Origin: Actinomycetes bacterium | GTDB lineage: Bacteria; Actinomycetota; Actinomycetes; Propionibacteriales; Nocardioidaceae | DNA length: 39,751 nucleotides | Direction: 5' to 3' | NCBI GenBank assembly: GCA_023417775.1 | Contig: JAEZEJ010000154.1 | Location: 1 to 39,751 of the forward strand | Shown here: piece after piece, positions 16,104 through 24,870 of the stretch | Position numbering within the stretch: the first letter of the stretch is position 1 | Layout of the letters: the number at the start of each line of letters is the position of its first letter | Position numbers and translations under genes: made by a program | The notes under the pieces: generated by a model | What the model was told of the DNA's origin: nothing | What the model saw: the letters and a program-made list of their open reading frames with translations, nothing else | Database searches by the model: none

Positions 16104-16835
16104 TTAGGACAATTCTAGGCAGGCGATCTGCTGGAGACCACCCGAGCAGGCAGCGAATTCGTGACGCTCGCGTGCGGCACTCTCCACGGCGAACAATGCC
16201 TCGCGCGCGCCGGGCTCGACATCGACCACCGCGCTGGGGACGAGATCGGCGAAGACGCGGAGCCCGCGGGTCGCCGCGGGACGGAATCCGGCGGCCGCCA
16301 GCAGGGCGTCGAGTTCCTCGCTGAAGTAGCGCCGGGGACCGTGCTCGTCCGGCACCCAGTGGGCCACCGGGCGCTCCACCAGCGCCTGGGCACCGGCGAA
16401 GTCACCGGCGATGGCGCGCCCGATCGCCGCGCTGACACGGCCCGGCACCACGATGCTCAGCCGACCGCTCGGCGCGAGGGTCCGGGCCACCTGCTGGAGG
16501 GCGAGCACCGGATCGTCCACGTGCTCGACGACCCCGTGGCACAGCACGAGATCGATCGTGCCCTCGTCGACGTGGTCGGCGAGATCTCCCGTGTCCCCCA
16601 GCACCTGGGTGAGGGAGACACCCGCGTCATCGGCGCGCCGTGCCAGCGCGGCGAGCGCATCGGGACTCGGGTCGATGACGATGACCTCGTGGCCCTCGGC
16701 GGCCAGCCGAACGGCATCGCCGCCCGTGCCTCCACCGACATCGAGCACCCGCAGCCGGCGGTCTCCCTCGGAGGCCACGGCCTCGAGCGCATCGCGTACC
16801 GCCTGCCACATGACCTCCGCGCGCACCGGTCCCAT
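16104..16835 (-). CDS. Class I SAM-dependent methyltransferase (substrate unknown)
   Basis: The Rossmann SAM site LRVLDVGGGTGGDAVRLA (about residues 28-45), acidic VIVIDPSPDAL, and IDLVLCHGVVEHVDDP are those of methyltransferase type 11/UbiE-like enzymes. The C-terminal half has a cap region (PVAHWVPDEHGPRRYFSEEL). The size is 243 aa. TAAGGT lies six bases before the ATG and GGTGGAG overlaps it, so the mRNA may be leaderless or have a short leader. It is followed after 21 bp by the DUF3040 gene. The substrate cannot be told. Confidence 0.88.
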   Translation of the reverse strand: MGPVRAEVMWQAVRDALEAVASEGDRRLRVLDVGGGTGGDAVRLAAEGHEVIVIDPSPDALAALARRADDAGVSLTQVLGDTGDLADHVDEGTIDLVLCHGVVEHVDDPVLALQQVARTLAPSGRLSIVVPGRVSAAIGRAIAGDFAGAQALVERPVAHWVPDEHGPRRYFSEELDALLAAAGFRPAATRGLRVFADLVPSAVVDVEPGAREALFAVESAARERHEFAACSGGLQQIACLELS

Positions 16836-16906
16836 GACTCCACCTTAGGGGTTACCCGGGCTCGCGGGGCCGGTTGCCCACGACACCCCATCGGGGCGGT
16901 GAGCCA

Positions 16907-18172
16907 TCAGCGGCGAGGGACCTCGCCGAGTTGGGCCGCGATGGCGGCGGTCGCCGATCCGATGAGTTCGAGCGAGGGACCGGGATGGGCGTGTGCACCG
17001 GCATAGAAGAGACCGTCCCGTGCAGCCGCCCCGGGGCGCTCCACCGCCGCATGCCAGCCGCGCCAGGCCCAGCCGTCGTGTCCGATCTCGACCAGCTCGC
17101 GCGGAGCGAGATCGCGACGCGCCTCGACCAGGCTCCGCCAGCGGAGACCGGCGGACGCCAGCACATCGAGGGCGTCTCCGCCAGCCCGGTTCTCCACCAC
17201 CCAGTGCGAGGGTCCCGACCGCCACACCCGCACCGGACGATCGGCGTGCAGCACGATGTCCTCGGGCAGTCCGGGATCCTCCGACAGCCGCAGCAGCGTG
17301 CGCGGAGCCGGGATCCGTCGCACCAGGCTCGGCTCGGCGGCGGAGGCCGGCAGAGCGGGAGCGCACCAGACGACGACCTCGGCGTCCACCGCACCGGCAT
17401 CGGTGTCGACTCCGGTGACGCGTCCGTCCGCGGCGCGGCGCACATCATGCGCCTCGGTGTCCAGGCGCACGTCGACCTTGCGCTCGCTCATCCGCCGCGT
17501 CAGCGCATCCGCCAGGGCCGGGAGCCCTCCCTCGAACCGCCAGCGGCCGAAATTGCGTTCCGCGTAGTGCCAGACGGCCACGACACCTGGAGTCTGTGCC
17601 GGATCGTCCCCCTCCAGCCGCGCGGCATCGAGCACCAGCGAGCGCATGCGTCGATCCCGCAGGTCCCGGCGCGCGACCCTCCGCAGGGAGCGCCGGGGCC
17701 GGATCTGTCGCCGATAGGCCGGTTCGAGGGAGCCGTCGTAGACCTCGTCCAGGACCCGGCGACGGAAGGCATCCCACCGGGGAGCGAGCGAGTCGACCCA
17801 GGGCGACCATTGGTCGCCGCCGAAGGCCTGCTCGATGGCATCATGCTGGTCGCCGCGCATGCCGAAGGGCAGATCGAGCACATCGCACCGACGGCCCCGC
17901 ACCAGGATGTGCCGGCGGGGCCCGGCGGGGGTCAGGTCGAGGACCCGGTCCAGCTGACGACCGGACTTGCGGAAGAGATCGCGGAAGACCCCCGGCAGGG
18001 TCACGGTGTCCGGATACAGCTGCCAGGCGTGGTCATCCCACCAGAGACCGCGCAGCCGGCCCCCCAGCTCGTCGCCGCGTTCGAGGAGCGTGACCTCGTG
18101 GCGGAGCTTGGCGAGCCGCGCGGCGGCACTCAGGCCGGCGAATCCCGCGCCGACGACCACGATCCTCGCCAT
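16907..18172 (-). CDS. FAD-dependent oxidoreductase, phytoene desaturase (CrtI)-like
   Basis: Starts with a dinucleotide-binding motif, ARIVVVGAGFAGLSAAARLAK, then LLERGDELGGR, the pattern of CrtI/amine-oxidase flavoproteins. Near the C-terminus GLFYAGAHAHPGPSLELIGSATAA is the second FAD-contact motif. At 421 aa it is shorter than classical CrtI (about 500). ATG at 18172 is preceded by TAAGCT seven bases upstream and no Shine-Dalgarno, so it is probably leaderless. The polyprenyl synthase two genes away suggests an isoprenoid substrate, which is inference only. Confidence 0.82.
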   Translation of the reverse strand: MARIVVVGAGFAGLSAAARLAKLRHEVTLLERGDELGGRLRGLWWDDHAWQLYPDTVTLPGVFRDLFRKSGRQLDRVLDLTPAGPRRHILVRGRRCDVLDLPFGMRGDQHDAIEQAFGGDQWSPWVDSLAPRWDAFRRRVLDEVYDGSLEPAYRRQIRPRRSLRRVARRDLRDRRMRSLVLDAARLEGDDPAQTPGVVAVWHYAERNFGRWRFEGGLPALADALTRRMSERKVDVRLDTEAHDVRRAADGRVTGVDTDAGAVDAEVVVWCAPALPASAAEPSLVRRIPAPRTLLRLSEDPGLPEDIVLHADRPVRVWRSGPSHWVVENRAGGDALDVLASAGLRWRSLVEARRDLAPRELVEIGHDGWAWRGWHAAVERPGAAARDGLFYAGAHAHPGPSLELIGSATAAIAAQLGEVPRR

Positions 18173-18264
18173 GGGCGGCAGCTTACGGTGTCGCCATCCG
18201 GCCCCGGCCCTCTGCGGGGCACTCCGGTGGCCCGCCACGCGCCGCGAGCGATGGGTCGCCGCGA

Positions 18265-18514
18265 GCGGTGAGTGGTCAACCACTCGAGAGCGGTAGCCCG
18301 TCGCCTCCCGCGCACGCCCCTCGCAGCGACGATCCGGGTGGTCGACCGGTCACCGCCATCGGGCCCTGACGAGGTCGGTGCGTCATCAACGACGACCCCG
18401 CCCCTCGTGGTTGGCCACGCACCGCGATGCATCGCGGTGCCGAGGCGGTGCGCCATCACCCACGATCGGGCGCGCCTGTCTCGTGCCCGCCGACGGTGGT
18501 TGATCACTCACCGC
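18265..18514. repeat. Six 19-bp repeats in three head-to-head pairs
   Basis: This 361-bp gap (18173-18533) holds no gene I can support. It has copies of a GCGGTGAGTGGTCAACCAC-like unit at 18265-18283, 18375-18393 and 18445-18463. Reverse-complement copies (GTGGTTGATCACTCACCGC type) lie at 18338-18356, 18407-18425 and 18496-18514. Orientation alternates, so each pair can fold into a hairpin. The same family, again three pairs, occurs at 33584-33777. An 18-bp palindrome (18421-18438) lies between the second and third pairs. Confidence 0.8.
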
Positions 18515-18533
18515 CCTCGGAGCGCGGTGCCGA

Positions 18534-19427
18534 TCAGATGAGTCCCTCGTCGCGCAGCGCCTGGAAGATCTCGCGGGTCGCCTTCGACCGGTTGAGGGTC
18601 ATGAAGTGCAGACCGGGCGCTCCCGCGGCGAGCACATCGCGGCACAACTGCGTCGCGAGCTCGATGCCCTTGGCCCGCACCGCGGCGCGGTCCTCGGCGA
18701 GCGGCTCGATCTGCTCCAGCACCTCGGCGGGCAGCGCCGCACCGGACAACTCGGCCATCCGGGAGACCTGGGCCAGGTTGAGGATCGGCATGATGCCCGG
18801 GACCACCGGCAGATCGCAGCCGCGGTCGGCGAGCCGGCGCACCAGATCCACATAGTCGCTCGCGCGGAAGAACAGCTGGGTGATCGCGAACTCGGCTCCG
18901 GCCTCGGCCTTCGCGACCAGCACATCGGCGCACGCATCCCGGTCGGCCGCATCGGGATGCCCCTCGGGGAAGGCCGCGACACCGACGGTCAGGCCACCGA
19001 GCCGCGCCGCGAGCTCGACCAGCTCGATCGCGTGGTCCATGCCCTCGGGGTGACGCTCCCACGGCGCCCGGGGCCCGCCCTGCGGGTCGCCGCGCAGCAC
19101 CAGCACGTGATCGACCCCCGCCGCGAGGTACTGCTTCAGCACATTCTCGATCTCGGCGGTGCTCTGACCCACGAGGGTCAGGTGACCCACCGGCTTCATC
19201 GACGACTCCCGCGCGATCCTCTCGGTGACGCGGATCGTGCGGTCCTGATGGGTGCCTCCGGCCCCATAGGTCACCGACACGAAGGTCGGGTCCAAGGGCT
19301 CGAGGTCGGCGATCGTCCGCCAGAGCTGCGCCTCACCCTCGTCATCCTTCGGCGGGAAGAACTCGAAGGACGTGGTGGGGCGGTCGCTGTGGAGGGCGTC
19401 GACGAGGGAGCGATCAGGTACGGGCAC
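18534..19427 (-). CDS. metF: Methylenetetrahydrofolate reductase MetF
   Basis: FAD enzyme that reduces 5,10-methylene-THF to 5-methyl-THF for methionine synthesis. Family features: TTSFEFFPPKDDEGEAQLW at the N-terminus, FVSVTYGAGGTHQDRT, HVLVLRGDPQGG, GVAAFPEGHPDA, AEFAITQLFF and VPGIMPI. The size, 297 aa, is normal for bacterial MetF. GTG at 19427 (VPVPDRSL) follows TACCGT by six bases with no Shine-Dalgarno, so it is likely leaderless. It is divergent from the polyprenyl synthase and shares its promoter DNA. Confidence 0.94.
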   Translation of the reverse strand: MPVPDRSLVDALHSDRPTTSFEFFPPKDDEGEAQLWRTIADLEPLDPTFVSVTYGAGGTHQDRTIRVTERIARESSMKPVGHLTLVGQSTAEIENVLKQYLAAGVDHVLVLRGDPQGGPRAPWERHPEGMDHAIELVELAARLGGLTVGVAAFPEGHPDAADRDACADVLVAKAEAGAEFAITQLFFRASDYVDLVRRLADRGCDLPVVPGIMPILNLAQVSRMAELSGAALPAEVLEQIEPLAEDRAAVRAKGIELATQLCRDVLAAGAPGLHFMTLNRSKATREIFQALRDEGLI

Positions 19428-19433
19428 GGCTCC

Positions 19434-19443
19434 ACGGTATCGT
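19434..19443. promoter_or_regulatory. Overlapping divergent -10 boxes for metF and the polyprenyl synthase
   Basis: The plus-strand -10 TATCGT (19438-19443) is seven bases from GTG 19451. The minus-strand -10 TACCGT (19439-19434) is six bases from GTG 19427. The two hexamers overlap by two bases, and only 23 bp separate the start codons. This is the geometry of a bidirectional promoter making two leaderless mRNAs. Confidence 0.5.
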
Positions 19444-19450
19444 CGTCGCC

Positions 19451-20494
19451 GTGACGACCTCCCTCGACGATTCCACATTCCGAGAGCAGGTGGGGCGTGA
19501 GCTCGTGCGCTTCGCCGAGCTGCAGCGCGGACATCTCGCCGTCGTGGACGACGAGGTCGCCGGGATCGTGGACGCCGCGCTGGACTTCGTCGGCGGCGGC
19601 AAGCTGCTGCGCCCTCTCTTCTGCTATGCCGGCTGGCTGATCGCCGGTGGCGCCGCCGGAGACGAGCGGATCGCCCGCGCCGCGTCGGCCTTCGAATGGC
19701 TCCAGGGCAGCGCGCTGGTCCACGACGACCTGATGGACGGGTCCGACACCCGCCGCGGACGCCCCAGCGTGCACCGGGCCTTCGAGCAGGCGCACCGGCG
19801 CGAGGGCCGGATCGGCGATGCGGAGCGCTTCGGCGGTCAGGTCGCGGTCCTGCTGGGCGACCTGATGCTGAGCTGGGCCGATGACGTCGTCCGCTCGGTC
19901 CCCCAGGAGGAGGACTGGCATCTTCCCAGCGCGCTCGGCTACTGGGACCTGGCCAAGACCGAGGTCATCGCCGGACAGTATCTCGATGTCGTCGCCCAGA
20001 CCCGGGACCGGCTCGACGCCGAGGACGCGCTGCGGGTGGTCCGCTTCAAGTCCGCGAAGTACACCGTGGAGCGTCCCCTGCATGTCGGTGCGGCGCTCGC
20101 CGGCGCCTCCCCCGAGCTCATCGACGGGCTCTCCGCCGTGGCGCTCCCCCTCGGCGAGGCCTTCCAGCTGCGCGATGACATCCTGGGCGTGTTCGGCGAC
20201 CCGTCCACCACCGGCAAACCGGCCGGGGACGATCTGCGCGAGGGCAAGCGCACGGTGCTGATCGCCCGCACCGCCGAGCGCGATGACCCGCAGCGGCTCT
20301 TCTCGCTGCTGGGACGCGACGACACCGTCGCCGAGCTCACGATGCTGATCGACCGGAGCGGCGCCCGCGCCGATGTCGAGGCCGACATCGCCCGCCTGGA
20401 GGCGCGGTCCGATGCCGCCCTGGCGGCCCTCGGCGAGCAGGCGGTGGCCGTTCTCGGGCCGCTCGCGCGCGCCACGACACGTCGCGTGCGCTGA
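19451..20494 (+). CDS. idsA: Trans-polyprenyl diphosphate synthase (IdsA/GGPP synthase type)
   Basis: Condenses isopentenyl diphosphate with allylic diphosphates to make a longer isoprenoid chain. The first Asp-rich motif DDLMDGSDTRRGRP begins at residue 92; the second, LRDDILGVFGDP, has its Asp pair at residues 242-243; GKLLRP and KTEV/GQ segments are also present. The small residues before the first motif (GSALVH) fit products of C20 or so, but chain length is not certain. GTG at 19451 appears leaderless. It corresponds in position to idsA2 of mycobacteria. Confidence 0.92.
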   Translation: MTTSLDDSTFREQVGRELVRFAELQRGHLAVVDDEVAGIVDAALDFVGGGKLLRPLFCYAGWLIAGGAAGDERIARAASAFEWLQGSALVHDDLMDGSDTRRGRPSVHRAFEQAHRREGRIGDAERFGGQVAVLLGDLMLSWADDVVRSVPQEEDWHLPSALGYWDLAKTEVIAGQYLDVVAQTRDRLDAEDALRVVRFKSAKYTVERPLHVGAALAGASPELIDGLSAVALPLGEAFQLRDDILGVFGDPSTTGKPAGDDLREGKRTVLIARTAERDDPQRLFSLLGRDDTVAELTMLIDRSGARADVEADIARLEARSDAALAALGEQAVAVLGPLARATTRRVR

Positions 20495-20547
20495 GACCCG
20501 GGCGCGCCATCGCGGCCCGGATCAGCCGACCTCTGCGCGGGGTTCTC

Positions 20548-20595
20548 TACACTCGAAGGGGCTCGGGACGAGCCGCCGTCCCAGGTTCAGGAGGA
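20548..20595 (+). promoter_or_regulatory. Candidate promoter and Shine-Dalgarno of the PASTA kinase gene
   Basis: TACACT (20548-20553) fits a -10 box about 50 bp before the kinase start, and AGGAGGA ends six bases before GTG 20601. I see no convincing -35. The kinase thus seems to have its own leadered transcript, unlike its leaderless neighbours. Confidence 0.4.
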
Positions 20596-20600
20596 CAGAC

Positions 20601-22568
20601 GTGAGCGTCGCCGGAGATCAGGCGCTGGTCGGGCATACGCTCGACCAGCGTTACGTGATCCACGAGCGTATCGCCCGCGGCGGGATGGCCAGCGTCTTCC
20701 GGGCGACGGATCTGCGTCTGGATCGTGTCGTCGCGGTGAAGATCATGCACGGCGATCTCGGTGACGCCGATGACTTCCGGCAGCGTTTCGTCGCCGAGGC
20801 CAAGGCCGCTGCCAAGCTGAACCACCGTCACGTCGTCGCGGTCTTCGATCAGGGCACCGACGGCGACATCACCTATCTGGTGATGGAGTACGTCCCCGGA
20901 CGGACGCTGCGCGATGTCATCCGCGACACCGCCCCGATGTCGCCGCAGCAGGCGCTCGCCTTCCTCGACCCGATCCTGCAGGCCCTCTCCGAGGCTCATG
21001 CGGCACGACTGATCCACCGCGACGTCAAGCCCGAGAACGTCCTGATCACCCCGTCGGGCGATGTGAAGGTCGCCGACTTCGGCCTCGCCCGCGCCGTCAG
21101 CACCTCCACGACCCACTCGGGCGGCGGTGCGCTCATCGGCACGGTCTCCTATCTGGCCCCCGAGGTCGTCCTGCACCGCGCCGCCGACCCACGCGCCGAT
21201 GTGTACGCCTGCGGAGCGATGCTCTTCGAGATGCTCACCGGCGACAAGCCCCATGCCGCCGACACTCCGATCCAGGTCGCCTACCGGCACGTCAACGAGG
21301 ACGTCGCCGCGCCGTCGACGCTGGTGCCCGAGCTTCCCGACTATGTCGATGCCCTCGTCGCCCGGGCGACGGCCCGAGACCCCGAGCGGCGCTCACCGGA
21401 TGCCCGCGTGCTGCTGCACCAGGTGCGTCAGGTCCGCCATGCCCTCGCCGCCGGCCTGCCCGATGATCCGGAGCTGGTGGCCGATCTGCGTCCGTCGCGC
21501 CGGCCGTCATCCGCCGACGAGCCAACCCAGCAGGTCGATCTCACCGGCTTTCCCCCCGAGGCCGACACGGAGGCGACGGTCGCCACCGCGGCGGCGGTAC
21601 CCGAGCACACCATGGCGTGGACTCCGGCGCCCGCCGAGGCGGGTGACGCCGCGGCCGACGAGGCACCGCCCGCGCGACGCCGTCCACAGCGTGGCGCGGT
21701 GCTGTTGCTGGCGGCGCTCGTCGCACTCGCGGTCGTCGCCTTCGGCGGCTGGTATCTCGCCGACGGTCGCTACACCGATGCCCCCGAGCTGGCCGGTCTG
21801 AGCCGGGAGGACGCCGTCGACACCGCCGAGTCGGCCGGCTTCGAGGTCGAGTTCGCGCCCGAGGCCTTCCATGAGGAGGTCCCGGCCGATCACGTCATCT
21901 CGACCGACCCCGAGGCCGGCGAGCGCGTGCTGCCTGGCGCCACGATCTCCATCACGGTCTCCAAGGGGCAGGAGCGCTACGAGGTGCCCGATCTGGCCGG
22001 TCGCACCCTGGACGAGGCGCGCACCGTCATCGGCTCGCTGAATCTGACCGTGGGCGACCTGCCCGAGGAGTTCCACGAGGAGATCCCCGAGGGCAGCGTG
22101 ATCCGCGTCGCCAATCACGATGTCGGGGAGCGGGTCAAGCGCGACACGGCCCTCGACCTGGTCATCAGCAAGGGACGCGAGCCGATCGGCATCACCGACT
22201 TCACCGGCAAGCCGGCCGACGAGGCGCGCTCCGGGCTCGAGGACCTCGGCTTCCTCGTCAATGTCGACGAACAGTTCAGCGACGAGGTCGACGAGGGCGT
22301 CGTGATCTCGCAGAACCCGCAGGGCGGGAATGGCTTCCGCGGGGACACCGTCACGATCGTCGTCTCCCAGGGGCCCGAGATCATCGAGGTGCCCGACCTG
22401 TCCGGCATGACCGAGGACGAGGCGCGCAAGGCCCTGGAGGATCTCGGACTGGAGATCAACGCGACGCGCAATCCGCTCGCCGGCGGTGAGCCCAAGGTCC
22501 GGTTCCAGAGCCCGAGCCCCGGCTCGGAGCGCGAGCGCGGCGACACGATCACCGTCTTCTTCAGCTGA
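20601..22568 (+). CDS. Membrane Ser/Thr protein kinase with four PASTA domains
   Basis: Hanks-type kinase that senses muropeptides or lipid II through extracellular PASTA repeats and phosphorylates division and wall proteins. The kinase domain (about residues 1-275) has the glycine loop ARGGMASVFRA, VAVKIM, HRDVKPEN and DFGLA. An Ala/Pro/Asp-rich linker leads to one membrane helix (about residues 365-387, GAVLLLAALVALAVVAFGGWYLA). Four PASTA repeats of about 65 residues follow (starting at APELAGLS, YEVPDLAGRT, IGITDFTGK, IEVPDLSGM). The size is 655 aa. It occupies the place of pknL in mycobacteria but has PASTA repeats like PknB. Confidence 0.94.
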   Translation: MSVAGDQALVGHTLDQRYVIHERIARGGMASVFRATDLRLDRVVAVKIMHGDLGDADDFRQRFVAEAKAAAKLNHRHVVAVFDQGTDGDITYLVMEYVPGRTLRDVIRDTAPMSPQQALAFLDPILQALSEAHAARLIHRDVKPENVLITPSGDVKVADFGLARAVSTSTTHSGGGALIGTVSYLAPEVVLHRAADPRADVYACGAMLFEMLTGDKPHAADTPIQVAYRHVNEDVAAPSTLVPELPDYVDALVARATARDPERRSPDARVLLHQVRQVRHALAAGLPDDPELVADLRPSRRPSSADEPTQQVDLTGFPPEADTEATVATAAAVPEHTMAWTPAPAEAGDAAADEAPPARRRPQRGAVLLLAALVALAVVAFGGWYLADGRYTDAPELAGLSREDAVDTAESAGFEVEFAPEAFHEEVPADHVISTDPEAGERVLPGATISITVSKGQERYEVPDLAGRTLDEARTVIGSLNLTVGDLPEEFHEEIPEGSVIRVANHDVGERVKRDTALDLVISKGREPIGITDFTGKPADEARSGLEDLGFLVNVDEQFSDEVDEGVVISQNPQGGNGFRGDTVTIVVSQGPEIIEVPDLSGMTEDEARKALEDLGLEINATRNPLAGGEPKVRFQSPSPGSERERGDTITVFFS

Positions 22569-22595
22569 CCGATTCTCCCGCGCACGCCGCCGGCG

Positions 22596-22668
22596 AGCGG
22601 TGAGCTACGCACCCCTCGCGGGCCGGGAGACGTGCGTAGGCCACCGCTCCCAGCGGCGAGGGGTGCGT
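22596..22668. repeat. Nested inverted repeats between convergent genes
   Basis: A 13-bp perfect inverted repeat (22608-22620 with 22656-22668, ACGCACCCCTCGC) overlaps an 18-bp one with two mismatches (22596-22613 with 22632-22649, starting GAGCGGTGAG). The two pairings are mutually exclusive. They lie between the convergent kinase and DAHP synthase genes, so they may serve as a bidirectional transcription stop, though there is no T-tract. Confidence 0.7.
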
Positions 22669-22681
22669 ACCCGTGCAGGGC

Positions 22682-24016
22682 TCAGTTGTGGCCGAGCATC
22701 TCCGCGACGAGGAAGGCCAGCTCGAGGGACTGGGCCCGGTTGAGGCGCGGATCGCACAGCGTCTCGTAGCGGGTCTCCAGGTCGGCCGCCGAGAGCCGCG
22801 AGCCGCCGCCGACGCATTCGGTGACGTCATCGCCGGTCAGCTCGACATGCAGGCCGCCGGGCCAGGTGCCGAGCGAGCGATGGACCTCGAAGAAGCCGCG
22901 GACCTCGTCGATCACCGCATCGAAGTCACGGGTCTTGTAGCCGTTGTCGGTGGCGAAGGTGTTGCCGTGCATCGGATCGGTGACCCAGGCGACCTCGACA
23001 CCCGCCGCGCCGACCTTCTCGATGAGCTGAGGCAGCAGGTCGCGGATCTTCTCCGCGCCGAAGCGGGTGATGAAGGTGACCTTGCCGGGGGTGCGCTCGG
23101 GGTTCAGCTTCTCGTAGAGCGCGATCGCGTCATCGGCGGTCGACGTCGGGCCGAGCTTGACGCCGATCGGATTGGCGATATGGCTCAGGAGCTCCACGTG
23201 CGCGCCGTCGAGCTGACGGGTCCGCTCGCCGATCCACACGAAGTGGCCCGAGACATCGTAGGGGCGGTCCGTGCGCGAGTCGATGCGCGTCAGCGCGTGC
23301 TCGTACTCCAGCACCAGCGCCTCGTGCGAGGAGTAGAAGTCGACCGTGTGCAGCTCGGCCGGATCCGCGCCGATGGCCGCCATGAAGGCGAGGGCGCGGT
23401 CGATCTCGGCGCCGACCCGCTCGTACCGCTCGCCCATCGGGCTGCTGCGCACGAAGTCCGTATTCCACTCGTGCATCTGGCGCAGGTCGGCGTAGCCGCC
23501 CGTCGTGAACGCGCGGATGAGATTGAGGGTCGAGCTGGACGCGTGGTAGACGTCCAGCAGGCGCTGGGGATCGTGCCGGCGCGCCTCGGGGGTGAACTCG
23601 AAGCCGTTGACCGCGTCGCCGCGGTAGGCCGGGAGGGTCACCCCGTCGCGGGTCTCGGAGTCGCTCGACCGCGGCTTGGCGAACTGTCCCGCCAGCCGGC
23701 CGACCTTGACCACCGGAACACTCGCCGCATAGGTCAGCACGACGGCCATCGAGAGCAGCACCCGCAGCTTGTTGCGGGTGTTCTCGGCCGTGACTCCCTC
23801 GAAGGTCTCGGCGCAGTCGCCGCCCTGCAGCAGGAAGGCCTCTCCGCGTGCGACCGCGGCCATCTTGTCGCGCAGCGCGTCGCACTCGCCGGCAAAGACG
23901 AGCGGGGGCATCTTCCGCAGCGTGTCGACGGTGCGATCGCGATCGATCGAGTCGGCATAGGTCGGCTGCTGCGCGGCACCGATCGCGCGCAGATCGTCAA
24001 GGCTGGGAATGCTCAC
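22682..24016 (-). CDS. aroG: Class II 3-deoxy-D-arabino-heptulosonate-7-phosphate synthase
   Basis: First enzyme of the shikimate pathway, condensing phosphoenolpyruvate and erythrose 4-phosphate. It is the plant-like class II type: LLQGGDCAETF, PVVKVGRLAGQFAKPRS, the SRTDRPYDVSGHFVWIGERTRQLDGAHVE region, NPIGVKLGP, and WVTDPMHGNT. At 444 aa it is close to the usual 450-460. GTG at 24016 (VSIPSLDDLRA) comes six bases after TATCCT with no Shine-Dalgarno, suggesting a leaderless mRNA. It corresponds to mycobacterial aroG (Rv2178c). Confidence 0.95.
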   Translation of the reverse strand: MSIPSLDDLRAIGAAQQPTYADSIDRDRTVDTLRKMPPLVFAGECDALRDKMAAVARGEAFLLQGGDCAETFEGVTAENTRNKLRVLLSMAVVLTYAASVPVVKVGRLAGQFAKPRSSDSETRDGVTLPAYRGDAVNGFEFTPEARRHDPQRLLDVYHASSSTLNLIRAFTTGGYADLRQMHEWNTDFVRSSPMGERYERVGAEIDRALAFMAAIGADPAELHTVDFYSSHEALVLEYEHALTRIDSRTDRPYDVSGHFVWIGERTRQLDGAHVELLSHIANPIGVKLGPTSTADDAIALYEKLNPERTPGKVTFITRFGAEKIRDLLPQLIEKVGAAGVEVAWVTDPMHGNTFATDNGYKTRDFDAVIDEVRGFFEVHRSLGTWPGGLHVELTGDDVTECVGGGSRLSAADLETRYETLCDPRLNRAQSLELAFLVAEMLGHN

Positions 24017-24065
24017 CCCACCAGGATACGGGTGAGTGTCGCCGGGCCGAAATGCGGTTTCCGCC

Positions 24066-24815
24066 CTACTCGCTGATCTCGTCCCAGACCTCGTCCGCGG
24101 CGGCCTTCTCCTCGGCCTTGCGCTCGGCATCCGCCCGTTCCTTGTCGCGCTTCTTCGCGTCCTGGGCGTACAGGTCGACATACTCCTGGCCGGAGAGGTT
24201 CATGATCTCGTACATGATCTCGTCGGTCACCGCGCGCAGGATGAAGCGGTCGCCCTCCAAGCCCTCGTAACGGCTGAAGTCCAGCGGCTCGCCGAACCGG
24301 ACACCGGGCTTGGCGAAACGCCCGAAGACCTTGCCGGGAGGGGCGATGACATCGGTATTGATGACCGCCACCGGGATCACGGGCACCTTGGCCTCGAGCG
24401 CGACCCGCGCGACCCCCGTGCGTCCCCGGTAGAGCTTGCCGTCGTGGGAGCGGGTGCCCTCGGGGAAGATGCCGCAGACCTGTCCCTCCGACAGCAGTCG
24501 CAGCTGGGTCTTCAGCGCTCCCGCGGCCGACGACCCGCTGGTGCGGTCGATCGGCACCTGGCCGGTGCCGCCGAAGAACTTCTTCTGCAGCCAGCCCTTG
24601 ACCCCCGGCGCCTCGAAATACTCCGCCTTGGCCACGAAGGTCACCCGTCGCGGCATCACCAGCGGCATGAACAGCCAGTCGCTGTACGACAGGTGGTTGA
24701 CGGCCAGGATGACCGGACCCTCGTCCGGCACGTTCTCGAGGCCCTCGGCGAACGGCCGGAAGATGACCCGCAGGAGCGGACCCAACGCCAGGTACTTCAA
24801 GAACCAATAGAGCAC
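24066..24815 (-). CDS. 1-acyl-sn-glycerol-3-phosphate acyltransferase (PlsC family)
   Basis: Membrane-associated acyltransferase of phospholipid synthesis. The catalytic NHxxxxD motif is NHLSYSD with His41 and Asp46. The acceptor-binding motif FPEGTRS is at residues 117-123, and VPVIPVAVINTD is also typical. After the enzyme core there is a charged C-terminal tail (KKRDKERADAERKAEEK), probably helical. GTG at 24815 follows TATGGT by six bases, which favours a leaderless start over an upstream frame opening at 24872. The size is 249 aa. Confidence 0.92.
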   Translation of the reverse strand: MLYWFLKYLALGPLLRVIFRPFAEGLENVPDEGPVILAVNHLSYSDWLFMPLVMPRRVTFVAKAEYFEAPGVKGWLQKKFFGGTGQVPIDRTSGSSAAGALKTQLRLLSEGQVCGIFPEGTRSHDGKLYRGRTGVARVALEAKVPVIPVAVINTDVIAPPGKVFGRFAKPGVRFGEPLDFSRYEGLEGDRFILRAVTDEIMYEIMNLSGQEYVDLYAQDAKKRDKERADAERKAEEKAAADEVWDEISE

Positions 24816-24870
24816 GACGGAACCATACCTCCCCTGGCCCGCGTGACCCCACTGGTGCGAGGATGTCGAC

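Noticed and set aside
18265..18514. Possible CRISPR array
   Set aside because: The units alternate in orientation, are degenerate and have unequal spacing. There are no cas genes.
18173..18533. Short open frames in the gap between metF and the CrtI-like gene
   Set aside because: They arise from the repeat units (VVDHSP-like peptides in several frames) and have no start signals.
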